Source: Erigeron canadensis (taxonomy: Eukaryota; Streptophyta; Magnoliopsida; Asterales; Asteraceae). From it: a DNA stretch of 64,000 nt. Below the pieces are notes generated by a model, which saw nothing but the letters and a program-made list of their open reading frames with translations, made no database searches and was not told the origin of the DNA. A program made the translations under genes and the position numbers. The stretch is taken from assembly GCF_010389155.1 (NCBI RefSeq), contig NC_057764.1:39998275-40062274 (forward strand), given 5' to 3'. Of this stretch, positions 36,663-48,754 are shown piece after piece (the stretch's first letter is position 1; every line of letters starts with the position of its first letter).

Positions 36663-39600
36663 CCAGTGGCGGAGCTAGGACTTTTGGTCAGGTTGTGCCA
36701 AATAATTTATCGAGCATAAACAAGTGCCAACAATGTCGATCCTGATAATTCAATGCCTTGGGCGCGATCGTCAAAAATATGCTTTTATTAAAAAAAATAA
36801 ACAAACAATACGATGTTTATAAATTTTGGGACCCAATCAAACTAGAAAACTCGTCCCAAAATGTTTTTTATTGAAAATAAAAACTTAAAAACTTATAATT
36901 CGCGGTTTTAAACTCCAAATACAATTATATCAGAACGAATCACTTAAAATGACGTTTGTGTGCATTAAATTATTTATAAATTGTGTCATGTTCTACGGTA
37001 GTTAATAATCTACTTTCAAAACATAAACTTGTTAGCCCGTTTAGTCGCTTTTGACACATTATGTTTTGTGAATAAGACTTCAATAAGTTTAACTATGAAA
37101 AATTGTATTACGTAATTGTAATGAGCATTAATTGTGGTTATAAAATCATGTATTAAGCTAATAGCAAAATTTATAATAATAAGGTTAAAGTTAAAATAAA
37201 ATATATATGGCATTTCAAAAATATATATTAAGCTAATAGAAAACGAATTGTTACATATTTAATTATTTATAACTAAGTTTAAAACCTTGAATGCACAAGT
37301 TATAAAATCATAAGGTAAAAGTGTAACTTCCAAATATTATAGGGGTTATTATTAAATGATAACATAAGTGGCCATCTTGCCAATTGTGCAGCCGTCTTCT
37401 TCCTTCCTCCTCTGCAACTTTCTACCATTTATGTCATGACTAAATTTTTTTCTATAAACGGTGGGCCAAATTAGAAATCACAAAACAACTAAGCCTAAAA
37501 TCTATTGCAACTAACCTTGGGGGGTGGGTCATGGCCAACCCTACCCCCCATGTACCTCCGCCCCCGAATAGCTCGATGTTTGAAGTACAGAAAAAACAAA
37601 GGAAATTAGGCGGGTCTGTAAAAAAAAATCTAAAGTCATGTTGTTGGTCCACGTCCAAAACCATAAACTCGAAACTGGCCAACCAAAGCCACAAACCCGT
37701 TACTATTCTTTGCATGCAAATCTAGACCTTTGTTTTATATATATAACATTTGAATATAAATATTTCAAGTTGGTGTAATTTTTATATATCTATTTTATCA
37801 CGTTTTGTAAAGGATTTTTAGAGTCAAAAGATATTCGAGCATTCCAGTTGAATGAATAAGGATGTTTGAAGTTGGTTAAATGATAAAATCATATCATATT
37901 ATTAACAAAAAGGTAATTGTTTTAAAATTCAATTAAGGCATTTTTTTTTTCAATTACTCAATAGAAAGCCAAACTTTCCTATCTTCAAAATCTCTACACT
38001 TATTTATATATAGAAGAATGCTTCTCTCATTGGAGGATGATGGTGGAAGCAGCGACAAACAGGTGGTGACGATAGTAATCGATGTTGGTAGCGGTGATGA
38101 GTACGGTAGGTTAACAATATATAAGGGATAGTGTAATTAATTTTAAAGTCTAGCTACCTATATATATAACAAGGTCTTAAATTCTTTTATGAAAAAATAA
38201 GGACCGTTAGATGAGTTTAAACTTTTAATTTTAACCATTATATCATAATAATTGTATACTTACCAAATTTATTATTAGGTGAACACAACATTAGTCATTC
38301 TATTTTATATATTTAGACAAACTATAACCTCATATATATTTAAATAATATTAATATATGTTAACAATAATATAATATAAAGATATAAAATATAACTATTC
38401 ACGTAAAAAAAAGACATGATTTTATGAAGCTAATTGTAATTTCAAATGGAGCACTAATACTCTTTTTTGTCATTACAAATTAATTTTCAATATAATGCAA
38501 TTAAAAACATGATTTTGTCCTCCTGTTTTACATAACTAAATCTATTATTATACATATAATATTCTACCTTTAATTCTAATGTTACCTTTGTAGATTTTTG
38601 CAAACTTATATGTCGAAACCTTATAAAAATTTGTGATTAAGAGATACGTAAGACATTAAATTGTTTAATTCTTTTATAAAAAGAATAAGGATCATTGGAT
38701 GAGTTTCAACTTTTGATTACAACATTTAGATCTAAACAAGCATAGTGCCTGTTCATTACGGCGGTTAGAAGGCGATGACAATATAAAAGGGAAGCGGTGG
38801 TGGATATCGGAAGAGGTGGTGGAGACGGAGGGTGGTGACGGAGGGTGGTGACGGAGGGTGATAGAAGGTCGATTAGAGTGTGTAATGACTAAAGAGAATG
38901 GAGAAATGAAGGTATATGAAAATTTTATGTTTAAGTAGGGGTATTTTAAGAAGAAAAATTATGCTTAATTTCTTAATCCTATTTTCTTTATAAGAGATTA
39001 TAGATAATGATGATATCATTGACTTAATTTTGATCAAATACAACGTACATTAGTCCTTCTATTTTATATAACCGTTCAATGTATAAAAATTAAACTAATA
39101 TTTAGTCAATGTCATTGATAAAAAGATGTCTAATGATTTTTATAATTTAAAATTTTAATTATAATTTAAAAGAATTCAAGATTTTTGGTCTTTGATTTTT
39201 CTCCCATTTCTCTTATTGTCATTAAATGTTAAGTGTGATCAATGGCCTGAATATATAAGTAATGTTTTATGTATTGAATAAAAAATAGGTAGTTGATGTT
39301 TATTTTAGTTTATTAAATGAAAAAATAGAATTAAAATCTGACTGAATAAGTTGTTAATTATTAAGTCTATTAAGTATAATAGAAACAAGCCTTAGTCTCA
39401 TATCAAATACACGAGAGGTCACTGATACTTTTAAAAGTGTAAAACTAAATTACAAGATTTAGGAACAAATTATTATGTAATTATTTTTGAACTTAGAATA
39501 ATTTGGGTGAGTTGTATGAGATTTTAGGTATATGTTCTGTAGGGTGGCGATTTAAATTAGTACTAAAACTACCATAATACGTAAAAATAGTACAAAAAAT

Positions 39601-39663
39601 TCAGACTTTTATAAACATTTTGGGGTATAGTCACTCTTGACCACCATGTAGCTCCGCCACTGG
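36663..39663. repeat. 15-bp perfect inverted termini, hAT-like, 3 kb apart
   Basis: CCAGTGGCGGAGCTA at 36663-36677 is the exact complement of 39649-39663. This is a widespread hAT-type terminus. The octamers outside do not match, and the 3-kb interior holds no transposase and at least one other GC-rich insert (about 37500-37620). The ends may therefore belong to two different elements. The interior is otherwise AT-rich with no gene supported. Confidence 0.45.
38824..38861. repeat. 13-bp minisatellite, three units
   Basis: GACGGAGGGTGGT occurs twice in tandem, followed by a third unit ending GA. It lies in a GGTGGTGG-rich patch that, together with GCGGTGG-rich patches at 38040-38110 and 46500-46560, resembles the interior of small Helitron-type elements here. 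Confidence 0.85.
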
Positions 39664-40952
39664 TATTAAATGTATAGACAAATGTAGTAAACACAATATT
39701 AGTTATTCTACTTAATATATTTAGACAAAATATAACCTTATTTATTTAGATCATACACAATTGTCTTATGTCGTTCGATTAAATTGCAATTTAAGAACAA
39801 TCTTGCAACTTTATATTATAGAACCATCTCGATAAATATGAATGTTAGCATTAAACTATAAAATAATTTTCCCCGCCTAATACACGATATAAAAAAAAGT
39901 TTTCGTTATATCATAACTATTAGTTATTTAGCGAGTGTTTGGAAATTTGTTTGTAAAATAGAATTTGAGAATAAGAAATGTGTTTTAAAAAAAATACCCA
40001 ACCTGCTTTGCCAAAGTTGAGTTTTTTCTATATGAAAAATCTAGATAATCAACTTTTTACCAAACACTTTTTTCACTATTTGCATTATGCAAACACAATA
40101 ATCCGGTACTTTTTCAAAATGCAATCCTAAGCACCTTTTTTAGTTTAGCAAATGTAACTTTTATAATAATATAATTTGATATCATCTTCATGGATATTAA
40201 AATAATAGTCTAAAAAAATTCAGGATTTAATTCTTGATGTTTATGTATATAATAGTTTATTAACTTAAAAATGAAATCTTTGATAATTATGTGATAGGTT
40301 AAAAAAAGATTACCATACATTTGTTTGTATCATTTCAAAGTTTAAAAATTATATATATAAAAAAAATAACTCAAAATACATAATCTAAATATTCAATATA
40401 TTTATGTAAAATTACTATTAAAATTTCTTTAAAAAGTAACTATAAATATAATTAGTAGACTTTTTGAGGCTAAAATCTTAAGAAAGAAAATTAAAAATTG
40501 AATTATTAGATAGAGATGAAAAATATATATATATAATTATAATTGGAAAATTAATATACGTTTAGTACCTTTTAAAAAGACAGTATTTATCATTTCAACA
40601 AATATGGTATTTACAAGCTCGCGATAATCAAATGAATATTAGATGTAAGTGTAGTGGTTAGATATTATTATGATTCTTTGATATTTTATATACGATTTTT
40701 TTAAATTAAATTTTCTTTACATGTGTATTTATATAAGCATTAAACTATATGAAAGATTATAAAAAATAATTATTATAGTTATATGATTTAAAAAGAAGTC
40801 AAATCTATGTTTAGTTCTTAATTATATTTAGATAAACATATTTAATTATCTTGAATTTCAAATTATCACTTGATACAATAAATTTAAGTTTTACTAGATA
40901 CATAAAATCATGAAATTTTATTATGTTATCTTAACTTTCATTGTAAATATAA
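39664..40952. other. AT-rich intergenic DNA, no gene seen
   Basis: Very AT-rich with no supported exon. The last nine bases (TAAATATAA, 40944-40952) are the left target duplication of the next element. Confidence 0.5.
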
Positions 40953-42209
40953 GGGCTTTTAGCTTGAAAAGTTTCTCAACTTGTCACGTATTACTTTATT
41001 GAGGTCCAAACAAAAATCTGTCATATCTAGAGGAAAAAACCGGCTAAACCACCTATATTGGGAATTTACCGACTGAGACATGTAACAGGTAAACACTTAC
41101 TTGGCAGTCATGTGTCAATAGGACCCCACTTAATCAATCCAGATCATAATACACGTAATAAACTTACATTAAAATCATCTTTGGCAAACTACTACAAAAA
41201 CAATCCAGATCAACAAACTTCAAAGATTCACATACCATTAATCTCACTAACAGATTTTTATATATAAAACTTCATCCCATCATCATCATCATTTCACTAA
41301 CATGTTTCTTCTATATCTATATCGAATCTTTTTCTATAACACATAAATCTATATCTATATCATCTAATCTGTATCTATAGTACTATATAATCATCGCTCT
41401 CCTAATACACATAAATCTCCAATGTCGAAACCACACATCGGAGATCAGGAAAAGAGCCGAAAGGGAGGGTTAGAGTTTTTGTAGATCAATATGCTAATTC
41501 GATCATTAGATCCAGCCATCCATTTGCTGCTGTTGAGTCTCGTAGGTATCGATGCGTCGTACTCAAGTAAGATATAGATCCAACTACTGTATCTACTGCT
41601 CCAACGACCATCACTGATGCTTCACGCCGGCGCCAACCTCATGTCACCAGGCTCCTCGTCGAATAGGTGATAATATTTGGAAGCAATTTCTAATTCAACA
41701 ACACAGAGACTTTGTATATATGTAGGCACAACAATTTATATATATAATATATATATATATATATATTACTCGTATATAAGTCGAGATTTGTGCACAGCGA
41801 TTTGTGAAAAATATCGATTTCCTTCCGTGAGAAATGTGTGTATACTATACAATATGGGAAATCTGATATGAATGATAAGTTCATTTGTTATCTTGATTTT
41901 TAGTTTTGATTTGTGGATTATGCAGGTGTTTATATGTATATGGATATAAATAAATATAAATATAGATATATAAATAAATAATACAGTAGTGTTATAGGTA
42001 TCAAGTGGGGTTCAGGTGTACACGTGGAAATGACTGGGCATTAATTATAAAGAAAGTGCATTTCGAAATTAAAAATGACCGGCTACCTGATGGTAGACCC
42101 AACAAAGGTGATTTAGCCGGTTTTTTTTCTTTTAGATAGGACAGATTTTTGTTTGGACCTCAATAAAGTAAAACGTGACAAGTTGAGGTACTTTCTAAGC
42201 TAAAAGCCC
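40953..42209. mobile_element. Mutator-like element with long TIRs and 9-bp TSD
   Basis: The left end begins GGGCTTTTAGCTTGAAAAG and the right end complement begins GGGCTTTTAGCTTAGAAAG. Similarity continues about 100 bp inward, through TTGAGGTCCAAACAAAAATC and CCGGCTAAA. The flanks TAAATATAA (40944-40952) and TAAATACAA (42210-42218) match at 8 of 9 bases, fitting a Mutator duplication. The interior carries no transposase. Its GC-richer part (about 41400-41670) has a short plus-strand open stretch that may be captured host sequence (Pack-MULE style), but I do not recognise it. Confidence 0.85.
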
Positions 42210-42218
42210 TAAATACAA

Positions 42219-42524
42219 TAGTCTTAAATGAAACTTTATTTTTATAGTAATATAACTCATTTTAGCAAGATACTAATTTACATCTTTTGAATCATGATAC
42301 TCATTAATCCATTTTCACTATCTTTTATCTGTGTTTGTTAATTTACGATATTATGAAACGATAGTATGTCATTAGTTAAATAATTTCTCTAGCGTATTAC
42401 GCGGGACAATAATCTAGTTTTGAGATAAATGATGTAGATTAATTTATTAAGAGTTTTTAAGATCTTGTATTTGTTAGTTGTTATGTGTGTTGATTGCGTA
42501 GGTGTAGATTATATAGTTGAAATT
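42219..42524. other. Intergenic, with possible Helitron 3' end
   Basis: Near 42393-42417, GCGTATTACGC (a small hairpin) is followed by GGGACAATAATCTAG and then T, the layout of a plus-strand Helitron 3' terminus. No matching 5' TC end was established. No gene is supported. Confidence 0.35.
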
Positions 42525-43510
42525 GTTTAAGTAGGATAATGATGTTGGAAATGTGTTAATGGAATGATGGGTAGCTTTGCTAATAAACTAATTGTTGATG
42601 TTTTGAAACAAACAAGTGTAGTGTTTTGAATTAGTCTTATTTGAAGTTGTGAATAAAAAAAAGTTTGAAAGGTTGTTTGTGCAAATTTTAAAGTCATTTT
42701 GAGCCCTAATGAGTTTTGCATATTTCGAAGTCATTCTGGTGTAAATCTTTGTCGCGTTTGGGTGTAAATTACGATGTCGGGTTAGTTATGTTTTAGAATA
42801 GTCTATCATTTTTAGTTATGTTATTTGTGTCGTATCATGACCTGTGTGTAGTTTTGTGTAGAAAATGCATAATTTTGTGAAGTATTTTTTAAGCAAGATC
42901 GTATCATTTTAGTTTTTAAATTTATTTGTTACTTTTTATAGGTATTATTATTTATTAATATGAAGATCTTAATAATACACACGTTTACCATAATTCCTTT
43001 TTAATTATGATTTTTTTGTGAGAAATTTATATATTATATTAATTACAGAAAGTCATTACATTATAATAGCGGATAGTAGGACAATAAGTTGCATCGTTAT
43101 CTCTTTTGAATAACAAACCTGATTGTACTAAATATAAAATTATTAATTGATTATGTTGCTAAATATATGTGAAAAGCATCAAAACTAAAGGTCTGTTTTT
43201 TTAAATAGTTATTTTTTATCATAAAATTGAGGATAGATTTTTAATATGGAAAATAATTAACACTTTAATGACAGCTTTTGAGTTGTAGTTAGCAACTTTT
43301 TAAAAATCTTTGTCCCTATAGGTTTAAACAATGTTTTCTGTTCAGTTTGTTTATCATAAATAAACCAATCACACGTTTTGCACAAGTTATAGAACACGAC
43401 AGAATAACATGACCATCGCCAATTGGTATACGTACATCTTCGACTCCACACAAGCTATCTTAAACATAAAAAATTCTTAAAAGACCCAAATGATGCAATT
43501 ACGAGTACAA
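42525..43510. repeat. Shared downstream flank of eIF(iso)4G copy 3
   Basis: It matches 26965-27640 and the split copy-4 flank (47640-48754 plus 54306-55010). Landmarks: TAGCTTTGCTAATAAACTA, TTTGGGTGTAAATTACGATG, AATCACACGTTTTGCACAAG. Confidence 0.8.
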
Positions 43511-43522
43511 AATATGAACATT

Positions 43523-43898
43523 TTAAGGAGTGTAAACGAAGCGAACTTGATCTTGACAGTCTTTGAGCTCGAGATTGTTACTAAGGCTCGAGTTGAGATT
43601 GACTCGTGGGTAAAAAAAAAAAAAATGAGTTAATGTTTTACTAGAGCTTGGCTTGAACTCGAGCACGATAAATTATAAAAACTAAGCTTGATCATCAAAA
43701 GCTCGTTACATATTAAATTATGTATATATGTATATATAAGCTCCTCGTGAGTTTAATCGAATTATGCATTCGCTGAGCTTGATTAACAAACGGGTAAAAC
43801 GTTAAGCTCGAACTCATTTAGGCTCGGCCCAAGATGAGTTTTTTAAGAGTCGAATTCTGATAGTTTTTCGAGTACGCTTGACTCATTTATCCCCTTAA
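43523..43898. mobile_element. MITE rich in GCTCGAG-type motifs
   Basis: It begins AAGGAGTGTAAACGAAGCGA and ends GACTCATTTATCCCCTT, inverted termini of the common plant family whose ends read GGGGTGTAAACGAG. The interior repeats GAGCTCG/AGCTCGA words. No transposase. The exact target duplication is not clear. Confidence 0.55.
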
Positions 43899-44044
43899 TT
43901 TCAATGAGTCTCAAACATCCAAATATTATCCTCGGGAGATACATACATAATACATACAAATTTTTTTATATTTTTTTTTATCGAAGTAATAGCGTGCCTG
44001 AGGCTGAACTGACACATACTACAAGTAAATAAAATATCAAAACA

Positions 44045-47000
44045 TCACACAATTGTGGCCGGGCTCTCTGTCTCCCCAGAAAATTCGGTTTCCACTTCTT
44101 CTTGTTTGACTTCAAGTATCAACTTATCAGGGATGTCTACAACCTACCATCCATAAAAATGAAGGGCAAAGGCTTATCAAACATCGTCAACAAAATACTG
44201 TATTTTGAACTAACACTATTGAGAAAAATGAACACCTCTTCCCGTCTTTGAACCCATTTATTTGATCTGAGTTCAACAAGATCATGAACCATAAACCTCA
44301 TGCATGGAGCTAGTTGATGGTTTGTTGCTAGCTCTTTCAATCGGCTGAAGTAAAGATCATTAATTCTCCTTGATTTAGGGCTCTCATCAAGCTGTTTGCC
44401 TATCGTATTAAAGAAATGGCATATTGCCTCCATGTTTTCTTCCTCGGGGCAACTTTTGCTATCAGTCCCCAAAAGCTCCTGTTCAGTCCATAATGCATCA
44501 TGAAAAAACATAAAAATAATAAATACTCTCAAAAGAAATTCATAAGGATCGCCATAAACCAGGTAAGAAACAACAAGAACACAAACCTGAACAATATGAT
44601 GAGCAATCTTTTCAGGAACCATTCTCTGCTTCAAAAGCTCACCAATTAAACGAATGTTTCCAAGAGTGCGGAGTTTAACCATTTTTTCTTTCTCCCTACG
44701 CTCTGACTCTTGTTCAAGAGAAGTCATCTGCCTTATTTCCTCCCTCAAGTTATCGGCACCTTCAAAAGCCTCTTGGCAGTTATTTAACAGCAGACGCTTG
44801 AATGTGATCTCCTTGCCATCAGGTTCTTCGGAGGGGAATGGGGGGAGCTTTGTATTCAAATCCGAACACAGCTGAGCATACATTGGGCAGAACGTGGGCT
44901 CAAGAACAGCCTTATCAAATATCAACGAGACAACACCCTGAATTACATCAGTACTCACATTATTTCTTTTGTCCGTTAATTAGGAGGTAAAGAACAATGG
45001 AAAAAACAGTCTTTCAACAATAAATATGCCACAACAAGTAGACACAAACCTTGAGAATATCAGCTGACGTGATTCCAGAGTCGATGAGTTGACCTCTGAG
45101 GAGATCAAAATTTTCTGGAGTCAACTTGTCGAGGATACTGTAAATCAAGAAAAGTCAGCATTATGACTCCAACGAGGTACGCTGTCCCAGCGCTTTGAGG
45201 AGGGAGTGAAGCAAAATTTGTTTACGACACGCTTAAATGAAAGCATTGTATTTGACACCGTTAAAAAGACGAAAGGAAACACTCAGAAAAGTAAATAATC
45301 AAATTGAAGGACCAATCAGTAAAAACCCTTTAAGGCTAGAGTGAACAAAAGAAAGTTTAGTTAAAAAACGGGGGTATCCTACATTCCTACCTAAGCATCG
45401 TATTTGACATCATAAATAATAAGATGAATAAATAAATAAGTAGATGAGGGAAAAGTTTACTAAATAAACCAGAAGGACCCAAAATTTAACCATTTAGAAT
45501 TTGAGAGAGTGAAAATATAATTCCAATTAAAGGTGGTCAAACCCCACTTTTGAGGGGATTGAGTATGATAAAAATTTCAATAAGGTGTAAGACTGTCTAG
45601 ATCATACTTTCCTTAAATCCTACTTTTGTCGGAATTGAGTATCGCTGTCTTTGTCGTCACAATATACTAAACAATACAATTTCTATATATAACATATGCT
45701 ATATTCATGACTTAATAAATGAAGTTATATAAGTAAGGGCACCTAAGGGCATGCCCTTGGGTAAGGGCATGCATCAAAAAATCTTTAGTTTTGGACAAGC
45801 TTTAACCGCAAAAGATATCCAAGGGCACCTAAGGGCACCCAAGGGAGCCCAAAAACATCCCAATTGGAGATAGTCTAATACTCGTATGTAACTAGGAAGA
45901 TAATTTCAACCCATATACTTCTAAAATCTAATGGGTCCATTCGGGTAATGTTTTGTTTCAGCTATGCCAAATAGGTGAGAGTCGAATCAATAAACATAGT
46001 AAACGATATACTCATAGTTGAAGTACCGAAAGTGTATTGTGTAATCATACAACTTCGTAAATTAATTATTGGAAAACTTAGATTACCATAGTAGTAATAT
46101 TTCGTCTTTGTAATTGTATTTTACGTACATGATCTTTTCAAAAAAGTTTTGAAGCCAACACGGCATGACACCTTTTAACCAGCTCAAAACCTACGCCGGC
46201 TGAAACCCATTTATGACATGTAATCCAATCGGCCCATTTTGCTACCTTTATTCAGATCTAAAAAAATAAAGCATAATCTCAAGATGTGTGGCATTTGAGT
46301 AGGCTTTACCCTTTTACTGTCTTCAACACACGAATCTTCCTGCGGACCAACCATGGTACCACAGGTTTGCTACGAGCATGTGCAGGGCCTTCAGACTGTT
46401 GTGCAAAGAAGAGAGCCGAATTAGGCTAGACACCGAAGTGGTAAACAAATAAACGTTTATATTAAAACTAGTCACATGCACGTGCGATGTGGTAGTGTGA
46501 TGGTGTTGTTGGTGGCGGTGGCGCCGGGTAATGGTGGTGGTGACGGTGGCGTTGTAGTTATTAATGTAATATTAATTGATGTAAAGGAGATAGTGTATTT
46601 TTCGGGTTAAGGGATCTATGTTTTTAATAAGTTTATTAGGTGAATTAGAAGTATATAAGGCGTAGATAATCAAATTATTAGTGAATAAAGGAGAAAAGTA
46701 GTTTGAGTTTGGGTAGAAGTTTTTTTTTGAGAAAATGGGAGATATTCTATAAGGTAGTATAGATAATAATCTTGTTTAGCTCGATGGATCTAAATAAAAA
46801 GTAAGTACGAGTAGTCGAGTAGTACGTATGGAAGAACTGGCCCCTTATCCAGAAGATGAGGCCAAGGGGTTCATACTAGTGCCTAGTTTTGTTAAATTAA
46901 AACAAATACGAGTAAAGAGCAAAGGCTTATCAAACAACTTTTAATTAATAAAATAATATGAATATCGAACTAAGACAGATGAGCATGATAAACCTAAAAT

Positions 47001-47135
47001 TAAGCCCCAACAAAAGGTTTGAAATTAAAAAAATATATACTGTATTACCTTATAATCAGGATCAGGAAAAGGAGTAGTATCGGTATCCCTTTCTTCTTTC
47101 TTATTAGCACTCAAACCACTACTACCATCAGCCAT
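44045..47135 (-). CDS. Chimeric MIF4G-only eIF(iso)4G-like gene (copy 3)
   Basis: Proposed exons: 47049-47135 (new 29-codon first exon, [13 protein letters not shown]...), 46310-46395 (exon 5 equivalent, 12 nt shorter), 45050-45137 (6), 44587-44937 (7), 44236-44478 (8), 44045-44143 (an exon-3-like piece used last, ending in TGA). All phases agree, giving 317 aa with no internal stop. It keeps the MIF4G core but has no YxxxxL-phi eIF4E-binding exon and no MA3 domain. If made, it might bind eIF4A or RNA without the cap-binding partner and so compete with the full factor (inference). An alternative 3' end reads through the last intron and stops near 44137. Expression is unproven, and the first-exon assignment is the weakest part. 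A small Helitron lies in intron 1. Confidence 0.55.
46468..46763 (-). mobile_element. Small non-autonomous Helitron in copy 3 intron 1
   Basis: On the minus strand it starts TCTATACTACCTTATAGAAT and ends CTAG followed by T. A hairpin (46473-46491, CACATGCACGTGCGATGTG) lies two bases inside the CTAG end. The intact copy and copy 2 both show the uninterrupted site (TTAAAATAATCCTGTTTT near 21283-21300 and 29908-29917), with insertion between A and T as Helitrons do. The interior is GGTGGCGGTGG-rich and has no coding content. Confidence 0.8.
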
Positions 47136-47639
47136 CGATCTCTACGCGCCGCCGCTACACCTGACTACAACAACAACAACAAAAAAACGTTTCAATTCAC
47201 CGGCGACCTACCACCGCCTCTATTTACCAATTACACGGAGAGATACTCGATAACCGACCTCCAGTATTCCCTATCCATGGAAATAACATGTACGGAGAGG
47301 TTTGAGATAGATAGATATACGGATTTCAATAAATAGATATAGTGGTGGTTCAATTATTGTTGATTTTTAAAGAAAAAGGAAAAGAAAACGGAGGGAAAAA
47401 GGTGGTCCCCCCATTGACTTGGAAACACTTTATACAAATCTATATTTAGTGCTTTCACCATATGACTCATAGTCCATGTTACTTGTAATCATTTTGGTAT
47501 ATTGAGTAATTTGATCTTTTAAAACTTATTACAATTGTATTAAATATCCATTCAAGTGATGCTAGTGGTCATCAAACTAATTTTGAACATTTGATGAAGA
47601 AAATTTCTCTATTATTTCTCAAAAATGCATCATACTTTG
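47136..47639. other. Upstream region of copy 3 chimera
   Basis: The presumed promoter and 5' leader of the chimeric gene. It includes a (CAA)n tract at 47167-47180. It does not resemble the upstream region of the intact gene, so the chimera gained new 5' sequence. No other gene is seen. Confidence 0.45.
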
Positions 47640-48754
47640 GTTTAAGTAGGATAATGTGGTTAGAAATGTTTTAATGGTAGGCTTTGTGAATAAACTAGTT
47701 GATGATTTGAAATAGGAAAATGTAGGTCGCATTTGGTTGTAGAAAATGTTTTCTAGTTTTTCATTTCTAATTTTTTAGAAAACAAATAAAAATTTTGAAA
47801 ACGCGTTCTAATTAGAAAACTAAAAAACATGTTAGAGATGTGAGGGGAGGGGGAGGAATGAAATGGAAAATGAAAATGGAAAATGGAAAACAGGAAAAAG
47901 ATGTTTTCAAGTTATCTATGGAAAAATGAAAAACCTTGTTTTTGTTTTCTTGGAAAACATTCTTAGAAAACTATGATTAGAACGTATTAATAGTTTTCTA
48001 TGTTATCTTGGAAAACAATTTTAGAACGTTAGTTTGTGCAAACTTTAGTTTAGTTCAAGAAAACTCTCATGTTTTTCATTTTTATTTTCCAAGAAAACGT
48101 GGAAAACGTGGAAAACATGAAACGAGTTCAAATTATATTTTTCTAGAAAATGAAAATTCTCTTTTCCAACTTTTGCACTAAAATTAGAAAACTGTTTTTT
48201 CAGTTTTTGTTTTCACTTTTCTATTTTCCAAACCTTTTATACACCTAAAATTAGAAAACAAGTGAATTTGAATATGTTTTATAGTTTTCTAAAATGGAAA
48301 AATGAAAACTCTATCTTTTATTTTGAACGCGTTTTCAAAATTTTGAAAGGTTTTTTAGAAATGAAAACCTTTTCATTTTCTAAAAAACTAGAAATGGAAA
48401 ACTTGAAAACATTTTCTCGAACTAAACGCGCACTAAAACTCCTAATGTGTTTCGCAAAAAGCTTGAGATTTGGAATTCTTATGCGGGAAAGTTTGGTGTG
48501 CAAATATCTTTGCGATGCTTGGATGTAAATTACGATGTCCAACGGTAATTTACAGTTGGCTACGCTTTATACCGATTCGTCGTTTTTTTTTGTCAAGTCT
48601 TGTATCGGGTAATGATCTATGCGTATTTATGTATAAAAATGGATGTTGATTTGTCGGTTGTACTATTTCACTTCAAAATTTTATATGTTACTTTTAACCG
48701 TTTTATTTGTATGAAAATCTTTTATAATACACAGATTGTACTATAGTCAGTTTA
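47640..48754. repeat. Distal part of copy 4 downstream flank
   Basis: It resembles 26965-27345 and 42525-43000 (GTTTAAGTAGGATAATG, GGATGTAAATTACGATGTCC). It is split from its proximal part (54306 on) by the large Helitron and itself contains a fold-back insertion (47727-48434). Confidence 0.7.
47727..48434. mobile_element. Fold-back element with roughly 100-bp termini
   Basis: The left end (GTCGCATTTGGTTGTAGAAA, then ATGTTTTCTAGTTTTTC) is an imperfect inverted copy of the right end, whose complement reads GTGCGCGTTTAGTTCGAGAA, then ATGTTTTCAAGTTTTCC. Both arms contain AAAACGCGTTC. The interior is composed of GAAAAC/GTTTTC words. The flanking shared repeat continues on both sides. Probably a Mutator-type MITE; no clear duplication was found. 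Confidence 0.6.

Noticed and set aside
36663..39663. A single 3-kb hAT transposon bounded by perfect 15-bp inverted ends
   Set aside because: The flanking octamers do not match and no transposase lies inside. The ends may come from two separate elements, so only the inverted pair is reported.
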